A stretch of 32,845 nt of DNA. Source: a virus. The notes below the pieces were generated by a model. The model ran no database searches, was not told the DNA's origin, and was given only the letters and a program-made list of their open reading frames with translations. Below, one piece after another: positions 1 to 5,498 of this stretch. The position numbers were made by a program, and so were the translations under genes. The stretch spans positions 1-32,845 of IMG/VR virus record IMGVR_UViG_3300017963_000555; one strand, 5' to 3'. How positions within the stretch are numbered: the stretch's first letter is position 1; each line of letters begins with the position of its first letter.

Positions 1-156
1 AGTGGAGCAGAAATGGTGCGGTTGGTGTTGGAAGCAACGGAGCCTCTGATTAAGAGATCGGAGGAGCTTCGTGGGTTGCTTCCGGAGGGGAGTATAGGAG
101 AAAAGGGTAGCACACTCTGTCAAGGGCAGGTACGTGCTTATGGGAGAGTGAGTTAG
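1..156 (+). CDS. 3' end of an unidentified rightward ORF (partial)
   Basis: An open frame enters from the left edge and stops with TAG at 154-156, giving 51 codons. An internal ATG at 13 could also be a start, but no ribosome binding site can be judged this close to the edge. The peptide has a charged helical stretch around EATEPLIKRSEELRGLLPEG and no recognisable domain. It would converge on the leftward gene array that ends at 299. Coding status is uncertain because only the tail is visible. Confidence 0.35.
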   Translation, partial: SGAEMVRLVLEATEPLIKRSEELRGLLPEGSIGEKGSTLCQGQVRAYGRVS

Positions 157-298
157 GCGGATTCGTGGTGTCTTTGGGAGGCACGCGGGGCGAGAAGTTA
201 CAAAAAGGAGACAAGTTGCTACGGGAAATGTAGCAGTGCTACGCCTGATGTAGCGGGCGCTACGCCTGATGTAGCGGAACGGATGGTGGCGATCTAGG
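157..298. other. Non-coding stretch between convergent genes
   Basis: This stretch lies between the rightward ORF ending at 156 and the leftward array ending at 299. I see no convincing ORF. It contains three dyad repeats (218-275) and borders a 7-bp inverted repeat (295-315). It is richer in G and A than the coding regions. A control or replication/packaging role is possible, but only the repeats are seen directly. Confidence 0.6.
218..275. repeat. Three phased dyad repeats GCTAC-N7-GTAGC
   Basis: Three 17-bp units each have the arms GCTAC and GTAGC around a 7-nt centre: 218-234 (centre GGGAAAT), 238-254 and 259-275 (both with centre GCCTGAT). Unit starts are 20 and 21 bp apart, about two DNA helical turns, so all three sites face the same side of the helix. 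That spacing suits cooperative binding of a dimeric protein (operator or iteron). The units could also form small hairpins in RNA. No binding protein can be named. Confidence 0.75.
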
Positions 299-315
299 TC
301 ACCTCTTTTGACCTA
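295..315. repeat. Inverted repeat at the 3' end of the leftward operon
   Basis: TAGGTCA (295-301) and TGACCTA (309-315) form a perfect 7-bp stem around a 7-nt loop. The repeat overlaps the stop codon of the last leftward gene. No run of T follows in either direction, so it is not a classical rho-independent terminator. It could protect or end the leftward transcript, or bind a protein. Confidence 0.5.
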
Positions 316-538
316 ACATCTTGGCAGCTCGAAGGATACGGATTCTGGCGGAGGCTGCTGCTTCGGGCGATCGGTCTATGTAGGCCATGCAGTGGCACTT
401 GTCGAAGGTGCATCCGAGGCCATCATGCGCTTCGAGTCGATGGCGGCAGTGGGTGCATTTCCCCAATTTGACGGCATAGCCTGTGACCTTCGGGTTGCCT
501 TGGGTGGCAGCTCGGGTGAGGTCGATGGTTCGTTTCAT
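299..538 (-). CDS. Small zinc-finger protein, last gene of the leftward array
   Basis: The 79-residue product starts MKRTIDLTRAATQG. It holds a dense Cys/His cluster, CTHCRHRLEAHDGLGC followed by CHC, spaced as C-x2-C...H...C...C-x-C. This is typical of small phage zinc-finger proteins; partner and function are unknown. The ATG at 538 overlaps the TGA of the upstream 37-aa gene (ATGA), which suggests translational coupling. A longer frame runs upstream to 622, but its extra N-terminus is Arg-rich and overlaps the membrane-protein gene, so I reject it. Confidence 0.7.
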   Translation of the reverse strand: MKRTIDLTRAATQGNPKVTGYAVKLGKCTHCRHRLEAHDGLGCTFDKCHCMAYIDRSPEAAASARIRILRAAKMLGQKR

Positions 539-648
539 CGGCGGATCCGCCCGGCGACGAAGGCGACGATGAAGCCGACTACGGCGCTGCCGAAGAAGAT
601 GATCGGACCGACTACGAGCCATTGCTTCAGTGTCATGGGCTCACTCAT
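535..648 (-). CDS. 37-aa single-pass membrane protein
   Basis: The frame encodes 37 residues: a short polar N-terminus (MSEPMTLKQW), one hydrophobic segment at about residues 10-33 (LVVGPIIFFGSAVVGFIVAF) and a basic tail (GRIRR). This is a one-span membrane protein with a predicted positive cytoplasmic C-terminus. ATGA overlaps join it to both neighbours: its ATG at 648 overlaps the stop of the upstream gene, and its TGA overlaps the ATG at 538. The exact junctions and the clear membrane segment make a real gene likely. Function is unknown. Confidence 0.65.
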   Translation of the reverse strand: MSEPMTLKQWLVVGPIIFFGSAVVGFIVAFVAGRIRR

Positions 649-923
649 GTGCCCTGCTTGACGACAGGTGCCTCGGTCGTATCGAGCAGCCATACCTCGT
701 GCGTGTACAACAGGCCAGAGAGAGAGAACTCCTCGACCGCGCCATCACAGTCGATGGTGACGAGCCAGACGCCCCTGTCACCCTCGAAGTCTGGATCTGG
801 AACCTTCTCCACGTAGGCTCCGCCGACTGTTCCACGCAGGTACGGCTTGCCGGCATTCAGCGTGGTTTTGTTGATGGAGGCAACCCACAGGTTCTTGCCA
901 ATCAGTCCAGAGAAGTCACTCAT
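645..923 (-). CDS. Unknown 92-aa protein
   Basis: The 92-residue product starts MSDFSGLIGKNLWVAS. It looks beta-rich, with alternating hydrophobic residues and an acidic middle (VPDPDFEGDRGVWLVTIDCD). No Cys cluster or membrane segment is present. The ATG at 923 overlaps the TGA of the upstream gene, and its own stop overlaps the next start, so it is embedded in the coupled array. I recognise no family. Confidence 0.65.
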   Translation of the reverse strand: MSDFSGLIGKNLWVASINKTTLNAGKPYLRGTVGGAYVEKVPDPDFEGDRGVWLVTIDCDGAVEEFSLSGLLYTHEVWLLDTTEAPVVKQGT

Positions 924-1177
924 GGTTGTCGATCCGCCTTTCGCGCAAGCTCGGCCACCTTCTCAACCGTGTTCTTCAGTTGAGCACGTAGGAGCTTCGT
1001 CTCGTCCCGGAGCGCGCCGATACAGTATTCCAGACGTGCATGGTAGAACATGGTCCCCACGGGTGTACGGACGCTGCGAGAGCAGTCCGGATCCGTGAGA
1101 TCGATCGGTCCCTGGCAGTTGGTGCAGTTCGGCACCTCTTGGTCGCCCCAGTGGAGGGGTTCGTTTCCTTCGTTCAT
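920..1177 (-). CDS. Small Cys/His protein with helical tail
   Basis: The 85-residue product has PNCTNCQGPIDL near its N-terminus, then FYHARLEYC, giving C-x2-C...H-x5-C as a likely zinc site. A charged helix follows (about residues 50-80, LRDETKLLRAQLKNTVEKVA), possibly a coiled coil. The layout matches the genes at 1458-1763 and 4846-5046. I chose ATG 1177 because a GAGGGG sequence precedes it at good spacing. A GTG at 1186, which overlaps the upstream stop as GTGA, is an alternative start. Function unknown. Confidence 0.62.
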   Translation of the reverse strand: MNEGNEPLHWGDQEVPNCTNCQGPIDLTDPDCSRSVRTPVGTMFYHARLEYCIGALRDETKLLRAQLKNTVEKVAELARKADRQP

Positions 1178-1182
1178 TCGTA

Positions 1183-1458
1183 TCACCCCTCATCCGTGGG
1201 TAGGAACATCTTGCACTGCTCATTGTCGAGTCCATCGTCGCTGCGCGGGATGAAGATGGACAGTCCCTCGCGGATCTGCGCCGCCTTGGTTCCTGGGCGA
1301 GCTTCCAGGCCCCGGCGGTCGAACTGCGCGTAGTTCCAGACGAAGTGGAGCTGTAGCACCGGGCAACTCTGGCCTTCGTAGGTCTCTCCGTGCTTGCACC
1401 TCCGGCACCACCGCTCCTCGTACTCGGATCCCTCGCAGGCGTTGGAGAAGTACCCCAT
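1183..1458 (-). CDS. Cys-rich small protein
   Basis: The product has 91 residues from ATG 1458; a GTG at 1461, overlapping the upstream stop, would add one. It contains CEGSEYEERWCRRCKHG followed by GQSCPVLQLHFVWNYAQF, so a C-x2-C plus outlying Cys pattern that resembles small phage zinc-binding proteins. The second half lacks a known domain and includes an Ile/Leu segment (IREGLSIFIPRSDD). A GGGAG-type ribosome site lies upstream. It sits between two other Cys-rich genes. Confidence 0.6.
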   Translation of the reverse strand: MGYFSNACEGSEYEERWCRRCKHGETYEGQSCPVLQLHFVWNYAQFDRRGLEARPGTKAAQIREGLSIFIPRSDDGLDNEQCKMFLPTDEG

Positions 1459-1763
1459 CACTCACTCCCTCGATCTCGTGGGTCCACTGGAGCCGGTGGA
1501 GCCGGGGGGTGGACGTGGTGAGCGCCGAACATGGTTTCGAGTATCGACAGGCGGTTCTCGATGCCATCTACCCGCTCTGTCATCCTCGAACCCCAGCAGT
1601 CGTCCTCCTCCTCAAAGTTCTCCAGCATGTTGAGCCGCTGGCGGAAGAAGTCGATGCAGTCGCGTGGGTTCTTGTGACGCCAGAAGGACTCGTGGACCTC
1701 CTGCGCGTTCGCGTTTGCGCCGAGCTGCTGGCCGCAGTGGACGCAGTTGGGGATATGTTTCAT
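1458..1763 (-). CDS. Small Cys/His protein with coiled coil and Pro-rich tail
   Basis: The 101-residue product starts MKHIPNCVHCGQQLG. CVHC followed by FWRHKNPRDC gives C-x2-C...H-x5-C, the same arrangement as the genes at 920-1177 and 4846-5046. A helical region follows (TERVDGIENRLSILETMFG), then a Pro-rich tail (HPPAPPAPVDP). ATG 1763 has GGAG at proper spacing. The upstream ATG 1778 overlaps the stop of the SLOG gene (ATGA) and is a credible alternative that would add five residues. Function unknown. Confidence 0.6.
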   Translation of the reverse strand: MKHIPNCVHCGQQLGANANAQEVHESFWRHKNPRDCIDFFRQRLNMLENFEEEDDCWGSRMTERVDGIENRLSILETMFGAHHVHPPAPPAPVDPRDRGSE

Positions 1764-1774
1764 GGCGTCTCCAG

Positions 1775-2227
1775 TCATTCCAGCACCCCGCATGTGCCCC
1801 CGCAGTTGGGGTCGTGGTGTTCGGTTCCCGAGCAGGCGTTCGGCCCCTCGGCGTCAGGAATCGTTGTCTGGTCCAGTGGATAGACCCGCACGGGCACACC
1901 CTTCGCCTTGGCCTTGCGGATCATGTCGAGCGTCCCCTTCGAGTCCTTCCTCGGGAACGCAATCACCTCGTCTGGGCGAAGGTCCAACATGACGGCGTTG
2001 CGACGTGGACCCGCAGCCCGGCCGTGCTTCCACCACAACGCCTTCACCACCGCCACGTGGATGCCGTGCCCGTGGCACCACGAGTACACACAGTCATCGA
2101 CTCCCGTGGCTCCGCCGGTAATGGCGATCCAGTCGGTCCCGAGCGTCGTCAGCACCCCATAGACGATCGCCTTCTCACGGTCAGGCATCCGTTGCTTGCG
2201 GCTGCCGGTGAAGAGGATGCGTCTCAT
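1775..2227 (-). CDS. SLOG/DUF2493-type nucleotide-binding protein
   Basis: The 150-residue product starts MRRILFTGSRKQ. The first strand ends in TGSR (residues 7-10). ITGGATGVDD (36-45) is the glycine-rich phosphate-binding turn, AGPRRNAVM (72-80) is the conserved GxxRN-type motif, and VIAFPRKDSKGT (88-99) is the next strand and turn. This order fits the YspA/YpsA-related SLOG family (DUF2493), a Rossmann-like fold that binds nucleotides or nucleotide-derived ligands. A Cys-rich tail (ACSGTEHHDPNCGGTCG) is an addition. The ligand is unknown; handling of a signalling nucleotide or anti-defence action is inference. ATG 2227 overlaps the stop of the upstream 25-aa gene. Confidence 0.8.
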   Translation of the reverse strand: MRRILFTGSRKQRMPDREKAIVYGVLTTLGTDWIAITGGATGVDDCVYSWCHGHGIHVAVVKALWWKHGRAAGPRRNAVMLDLRPDEVIAFPRKDSKGTLDMIRKAKAKGVPVRVYPLDQTTIPDAEGPNACSGTEHHDPNCGGTCGVLE

Positions 2228-2301
2228 TTGGCCGCTTCCTCGCGCTCCTCTTCGAGATAGGTGTTCACGAGCGTGATGTCGGTGTAGTTCTTGTCGGTCA
2301 T
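2224..2301 (-). CDS. 25-aa peptide gene
   Basis: The frame encodes 25 residues (MTDKNYTDITLVNTY, then LEEEREEAAK) with a polar start and an acidic helical end. Evidence for a gene is positional: its ATG at 2301 overlaps the TGA of the Tat-signal gene, and its TGA overlaps the ATG of the SLOG gene, both as ATGA. It fills the space between them exactly. It could be a real micro-protein or a translated linker that hands ribosomes to the SLOG gene. Confidence 0.45.
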   Translation of the reverse strand: MTDKNYTDITLVNTYLEEEREEAAK

Positions 2302-2615
2302 TTTCCCATCTCCAAGTCTTCCCAGCGCGCATTGCGCCACTCGTACAGCTTCGGCTTCGTGGTCCAGCTCTCCGATCGAACCGTCGCCAGCCAACCCATC
2401 TCCGCCTGCGCCCGCGTCTCGTACCACGTAGTCTCGTCCAGCGGTCGCCCAATGATGCAGTCGTTGAAGTTCACGCACGCCACCCCGCCAGTCAGCATGA
2501 ACCGCATTCTCGGGTCCGGCGGTGCGTCACCTTCGGCCTTTGATGCTGGGATGGTCGCCGCGACTGCTGCGCCACCACTGATTCCGAGGAGCTTTAGGAA
2601 GTCACGTCTCTTCAT
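2298..2615 (-). CDS. Small protein with a twin-arginine (Tat) signal peptide
   Basis: The 105-residue product begins MKRRDFLKLLGISGGAAVAA. RRDFLK fits the Tat consensus (RRxFLK), followed by a mildly hydrophobic Gly/Ala segment (residues 9-22) and a likely signal-peptidase site after ASKA (residue 27). The predicted mature part is about 78 residues with two Cys (47, 53), several Trp and no recognised domain. If functional, the folded protein would be exported by the host Tat system to the periplasm or cell surface; superinfection exclusion or envelope modification is conceivable but unproven. A GGAGAAGG ribosome site precedes ATG 2615, which overlaps the upstream stop. Confidence 0.72.
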   Translation of the reverse strand: MKRRDFLKLLGISGGAAVAATIPASKAEGDAPPDPRMRFMLTGGVACVNFNDCIIGRPLDETTWYETRAQAEMGWLATVRSESWTTKPKLYEWRNARWEDLEMGK

Positions 2616-2800
2616 AGCACCTTCTCCACCTTCATGCAGTACAGCTTCCCGCGCCACGAGTATACCGTCACCATGTAATCGCCAGAGAAATGCACCACCT
2701 TGAATCCGAACAGCCTTGGCAGAATCGTTTTCCACCAAGGGACGTAAAGGCGACCCTCGTAGATTTCATGCCACAGCGCATCAGGCCGGACGCTCATCAT
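2612..2800 (-). CDS. Unknown 62-aa basic/aromatic protein
   Basis: The 62-residue product starts MMSVRPDALWHEIYEG. It is rich in aromatic and basic residues (YVPWWKTILPRLFGFKVVHF) and looks like a compact beta protein. ATG 2800 overlaps the stop of the upstream zinc-ribbon gene; ATG 2797 is an equally possible start one codon later. Its stop overlaps the start of the Tat-signal gene. I recognise no domain. Confidence 0.55.
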   Translation of the reverse strand: MMSVRPDALWHEIYEGRLYVPWWKTILPRLFGFKVVHFSGDYMVTVYSWRGKLYCMKVEKVL

Positions 2801-3165
2801 CCGCAGCACCCCGCGCAGCGCCCGCACCCAGGACACAGCTCACTGGTCGCCTTGCCGCACTGCGGACACTGGTTGCCGAATATCTTGCGCTCGATGTCGC
2901 GCTTGTACGCCTTGTCCATGACCCGCATCCACGCACGTAGCGTCTGCTCCAGTAGCGAGAAGTTGCTCTTCTTCTCGCTGTCCTTGATGACGCCAATCCC
3001 GGTGTAGTTGGGCGGCTCGTTGCAAATGTGCTCGGCTCCGGAGGAGAACATAAGCATGCCGCACACGGGACACGGCTTGAACCGCCCAACCGTAAAGCCC
3101 TCTTCGGTGAAAAAGATGTCGCCGCGTATGACCCGCTGTACTGCGCGGTCCAATCCATCAGCCAT
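2797..3165 (-). CDS. Double zinc-ribbon protein
   Basis: The 122-residue product has two Cys clusters: CPVCGM...HIC (about residues 32-48) and, at the C-terminus, CPQCGKATSELCPGCGRC ending in AGCCG. A basic helical region lies between (LRAWMRVMDKAYKRDIERKI). The C-x2-C-G knuckles are typical zinc ribbons that bind nucleic acid or protein partners. The gene overlaps its upstream neighbour by 8 bp. The ATG at 3165 has an AAGG directly adjacent, so the start is less certain. Specific role unknown. Confidence 0.7.
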   Translation of the reverse strand: MADGLDRAVQRVIRGDIFFTEEGFTVGRFKPCPVCGMLMFSSGAEHICNEPPNYTGIGVIKDSEKKSNFSLLEQTLRAWMRVMDKAYKRDIERKIFGNQCPQCGKATSELCPGCGRCAGCCG

Positions 3166-3472
3166 CCTTGATGTCCTTGTCGTTGACTTTCATCAGTGCC
3201 AATAGCACCGCCTCGATGCCGTTGCGCCCACCCGAGGGGACCGTAGATGCCATGTGCTTCGCGTGTACCGTGAAGCTGTACTTGAGCCAGCCCCGTTCGT
3301 CGCAGTCGGTCACGAGCTTCAACCGGGGCTCCGAAGCGGAGCCCCTTCGAGTAGCGGGAGCCTCTTTGCCGGGTGGCGTCACCTCCGGTCCCAGCGCCAT
3401 AGCATCACTGGGCTCCGTCGCAGTAAGCCGTTCACGTGCATCAGCAGCCAGATTCCTCGTCTCCTCGCTCAT
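3158..3472 (-). CDS. Unknown 104-aa protein
   Basis: The 104-residue product starts MSEETRNLAADARERL. The N-terminal half is polar, Pro/Ala-rich and probably disordered. The C-terminal half (RLKLVTDCDERGWLKYSFTV to LLALMKVNDKDIKDG) looks like a small alpha/beta domain. A strong GGGAGGAG ribosome site lies upstream, inside the overlapping 58-aa membrane-protein gene. I recognise no family. Confidence 0.6.
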   Translation of the reverse strand: MSEETRNLAADARERLTATEPSDAMALGPEVTPPGKEAPATRRGSASEPRLKLVTDCDERGWLKYSFTVHAKHMASTVPSGGRNGIEAVLLALMKVNDKDIKDG

Positions 3473-3617
3473 CGATCTCCTCCCTCATTCGCTGGGCTAT
3501 CCGCATCAGATTGCGCGCCCGCATGTAGTAGCCCCACGCCAGGAACGAGCCGATGATGAACCCCAGCACCAAGCCCAGGATCACGCCGACGAAATACTCG
3601 GGCGTGCAGCGGATCAT
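3441..3617 (-). CDS. 58-aa single-pass membrane protein
   Basis: The frame encodes 58 residues starting MIRCTPEYFVGVILGLVLGF, with one strong membrane segment at about residues 8-31 and a long charged cytoplasmic-type tail (RARNLMRIAQRMREEIDERG). Its ATG at 3617 overlaps the upstream stop (TGATG). Its 3' end runs 32 bp into the next gene and carries that gene's ribosome site. Clear hydrophobic design and exact junctions support a real gene. It could be a holin/spanin-like or host-membrane protein, but nothing identifies it. Confidence 0.65.
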   Translation of the reverse strand: MIRCTPEYFVGVILGLVLGFIIGSFLAWGYYMRARNLMRIAQRMREEIDERGDEESGC

Positions 3618-3973
3618 CAGGGCACCCGCTTGTATCGGAAGGCAGCCTTGTGGGGGCTACCCTCGAAGAGCATCTCCGTCCAATACACCCACCTACGGGT
3701 CCGCTCCGGGTGGCTACACACAAACTGAAGATCGCGGAGAATCCTCGCCTTCTTTGCTGGGGATACGAACTCCCCGAGCATCTTCAGGCATGTAGCGCAG
3801 CACTGGTCAACTGGTGGATCGCCGGGCTCTGTCCATCGCTCCGGACGGAGATTCCCCCAGTGGCGGTGGTGGCAAAGCTGGCGACTGGGGTACGACGGAT
3901 CGAGGCAGTGATAGCGAGCAAAGGACTGCCCCTCGTTCCTGTAGCGAACCCACTCTCTAGGGGAACGTAACAT
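3617..3973 (-). CDS. Cys/His/Trp-rich 118-aa protein
   Basis: The 118-residue product starts MLRSPREWVRYRNEGQSF. Cys and His residues are scattered (YHCLDPSYPSRQLCHHRHWG, then DQCCATCLKMLGEF and VCSHPER), suggesting metal binding without a standard spacing. It is strongly basic. ATG 3973 has AGGTGCC just upstream, and a 6-bp gap separates it from the preceding gene. Function unknown. Confidence 0.58.
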   Translation of the reverse strand: MLRSPREWVRYRNEGQSFARYHCLDPSYPSRQLCHHRHWGNLRPERWTEPGDPPVDQCCATCLKMLGEFVSPAKKARILRDLQFVCSHPERTRRWVYWTEMLFEGSPHKAAFRYKRVP

Positions 3974-3979
3974 GGCACC

Positions 3980-4264
3980 TCAATTCGGCTCCTGGGAGTG
4001 GTTCGGCACCGACCCCGGCTCTTTGATGTGATGCTGGACCATCTCCATGCAGGCGTTGGTTATGTGCTCGTGCATCTCGACCACCACCCTGCCCCCCTTG
4101 GCGAAGATGTAGGACACGACCTCATCGTCAGGGCCTTTGGTGACGAGCGCGAAGTGCTCTGCGTCCACCAAAAGCCCCGCTGCATACTTCTTGGCCTTCT
4201 TCAACTCCGCTTCCGCGTCCTTTTCGGGGAAGTCGATGATCCCCTCCCTCTTATCCTTCAACAT
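3980..4264 (-). CDS. Unknown 94-aa alpha/beta protein
   Basis: The 94-residue product starts MLKDKREGIIDFPEKDAEAE. A Lys/Ala-rich helix (AELKKAKKYAAGLL) is followed by probable strands (HFALVTKGPDDEVVSYIFAK) and a second helix (EHITNACMEMVQHHI). It overlaps the upstream gene by 14 bp. No domain is recognised. Confidence 0.6.
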   Translation of the reverse strand: MLKDKREGIIDFPEKDAEAELKKAKKYAAGLLVDAEHFALVTKGPDDEVVSYIFAKGGRVVVEMHEHITNACMEMVQHHIKEPGSVPNHSQEPN

Positions 4265-4445
4265 CGGGCTCCTTTGCCTCGGGCATTGCCTCGCTCCGAC
4301 TCATGTGTACGAGGACATTGCCGAGCGAGTTCACGTCGGCCGAAATCAGCTCGAAGCCCTCGGCGTTGAGCTGCATGATCTGATCGTTGATCCTCTCCTC
4401 CCACCCGTATGCGAAGAGCAGTCGATCGTAATGCCTATATTCCAT
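4251..4445 (-). CDS. Small DUF4177-like protein
   Basis: The 64-residue product starts MEYRHYDRLLFAYGWEERIN. The order strand, helix, then LNAEGFELISADVN and LVHMSR resembles the DUF4177 pattern, in which a conserved aEGWelvs-type motif follows a helix. This family is small, widespread and of unknown function. The start at 4445 lies in the end of the upstream gene (11-bp overlap). The family call rests on pattern only. Confidence 0.55.
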   Translation of the reverse strand: MEYRHYDRLLFAYGWEERINDQIMQLNAEGFELISADVNSLGNVLVHMSRSEAMPEAKEPDVEG

Positions 4446-4695
4446 CGGGCACCTCGCGTTTCCAATAGGTCTGGAAGAAGATGATGTGTTCGCTTGAGTG
4501 CTCGCGGCCAGTGCCGTAGCCCTGGTGCGGGTTGATCCCCTGCTCACGCAGCCACCTGTGGAGCTTCGCCGTATCCACCGCTCCGGCGAGCTTGCCTTCC
4601 GCGATCAAGAACCGCCGGTGATAGTCCTCTTCGGAGATTCGGACTTCTCGGACGCTATACTCGTCCACCGCAATGACTCGTGTGTCTTCCACCAC
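4435..4695 (-). CDS. Unknown 86-aa protein
   Basis: The 86-residue product starts with GTG at 4695 (a second GTG follows at 4692); GGAGGG lies seven bases upstream. The sequence is mixed alpha/beta (VIAVDEYSVREVRISEEDYH, KLHRWLREQGINPHQGYGTG) without a known motif. It overlaps the upstream TTG-start gene by 91 bp, unusually long for this array. In the overlap this frame looks more protein-like than the other. Confidence 0.52.
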   Translation of the reverse strand: MVEDTRVIAVDEYSVREVRISEEDYHRRFLIAEGKLAGAVDTAKLHRWLREQGINPHQGYGTGREHSSEHIIFFQTYWKREVPDGI

Positions 4696-4916
4696 TCCTC
4701 ATCCCTCCCGTCCCAGCCAACCTGCTCGGCATCCAGTAGGAGCCGATCGATATTCGTCACGTCATGGTCTTGGATCACTGCGCGGTGCCCGTAGCCGTCC
4801 ATTAGCATCCACTGCGACGTGTGCGCGAGCAACCGAATGAGTCGGTCACGAAGTTGGATCTGGGTCGTTACGCTTGCCAGATCCTCGATAATCGGCGTTA
4901 CCCTGTCGTCGCTCAA
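4605..4916 (-). CDS. Unknown 103-aa protein with TTG start
   Basis: The best start is TTG 4916, six bases after a perfect GGAGG, giving a 103-residue product beginning MSDDRVTPIIEDLASVTTQI. The first 70 residues look like a real alpha/beta domain (LRDRLIRLLAHTSQWMLMDG). The last 30 (WWKTHESLRWTSIASEKSES onward) overlap the next gene and look like out-of-frame sequence. The gene may be genuine with a long overlap, or an ancestral stop may have been lost. It overlaps the first gene of the array by 71 bp. Confidence 0.48.
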   Translation of the reverse strand: MSDDRVTPIIEDLASVTTQIQLRDRLIRLLAHTSQWMLMDGYGHRAVIQDHDVTNIDRLLLDAEQVGWDGRDEEWWKTHESLRWTSIASEKSESPKRTITGGS

Positions 4917-5046
4917 AGCGTTCCTCCAAACACTTCTGGTGTACCTTGTCGTGCCCGACGTTGTGATACATCTCCTGCACCGTGATCCCGAGCCCGCAGT
5001 AGTGGCACAGGCCCATATAGCGAGTTGCAATCTTGCCGTCTTCCAT
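4846..5046 (-). CDS. Small Cys/His protein, first gene of the leftward array
   Basis: The 66-residue product starts MEDGKIATRYMGLCHYCGLG. CHYC plus GHDKVHQKC gives a C-x2-C...H...C zinc site, followed by a basic helix (LEERFERRQGN). The same layout recurs at 920-1177 and 1458-1763. A good AAGGGGG ribosome site precedes ATG 5046. As the promoter-proximal gene of the array it is probably the first one translated. Function unknown. Confidence 0.65.
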   Translation of the reverse strand: MEDGKIATRYMGLCHYCGLGITVQEMYHNVGHDKVHQKCLEERFERRQGNADYRGSGKRNDPDPTS

Positions 5047-5117
5047 CGGTTCCCCCTTGCCACCGAACGAAAAATGGTCTACACCCACTGTACCACAGGG
5101 CGGTTGCGGGGTGGGGC
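5047..5117. promoter_or_regulatory. Divergent control region
   Basis: This 71-bp gap is the only point where the leftward array and the rightward genes diverge, so promoters for both are expected here. For the rightward direction, TTGCCA (5057-5062) and TACACC (5080-5085) are 17 bp apart, a weak sigma70-like match. I see no convincing leftward -10/-35 pair. The promoter role is inferred from gene orientation. Confidence 0.35.
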
Positions 5118-5498
5118 ATGAACAGCGTGCGGCTGTCGGGATTTCTGGATAGTGACCCGAGGATGTTCCCTGCACAGGGACGAAGACGCGCAATGGCAAT
5201 CCTCGACCTGCGGGTGCGATCACCATACGACCCGAAGAAGGCCGACTGGCACAAGGTCGTGGTCTACGGGCCGCTCGCCGAACACTGCGGACGGCATCTC
5301 CGCAAGGGCATGATGATCCAGCTCGATGGGGTGCTTACCACGTCCCGGTGGAAGGACGGCGACAAGTTCCGCAAGGCGGTGCAGGTTGTCGCGCAGTCCA
5401 TCTCGCTGGGGTTCCACCGGAACGCGACCGAACGCCTGGAGGTGGCCCTGCTCCTCGCGGGGCAGCAAGGCGACGACGTGGAGGTTGAAGAGGACTGA
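5118..5498 (+). CDS. ssb: Single-stranded DNA-binding protein (OB fold)
   Basis: The 126-residue product starts MNSVRLSGFLDSDPRMFPAQ and follows the SSB plan: first strand (VRLSGFL), DLRVRSPYDP, then WHKVVVYGPLAEHC (the conserved W-x-x-V-x-x-(F/Y)G-x-x-A block), LRKGMMIQLDGVLTTSRWKD and a final strand. It ends in a short acidic tail (GDDVEVEED) without the classical DDDIPF tip. It would coat single-stranded DNA during phage replication or recombination. ATG 5118 follows a GGGGTGGGG stretch. Upstream in-frame codons reach into the control region and are rejected. Confidence 0.85.
   Translation: MNSVRLSGFLDSDPRMFPAQGRRRAMAILDLRVRSPYDPKKADWHKVVVYGPLAEHCGRHLRKGMMIQLDGVLTTSRWKDGDKFRKAVQVVAQSISLGFHRNATERLEVALLLAGQQGDDVEVEED

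Noticed and set aside
218-275. CRISPR array
   Set aside because: Units are 17 bp with 3-4 bp between them; there are no spacer-sized gaps and no cas genes.
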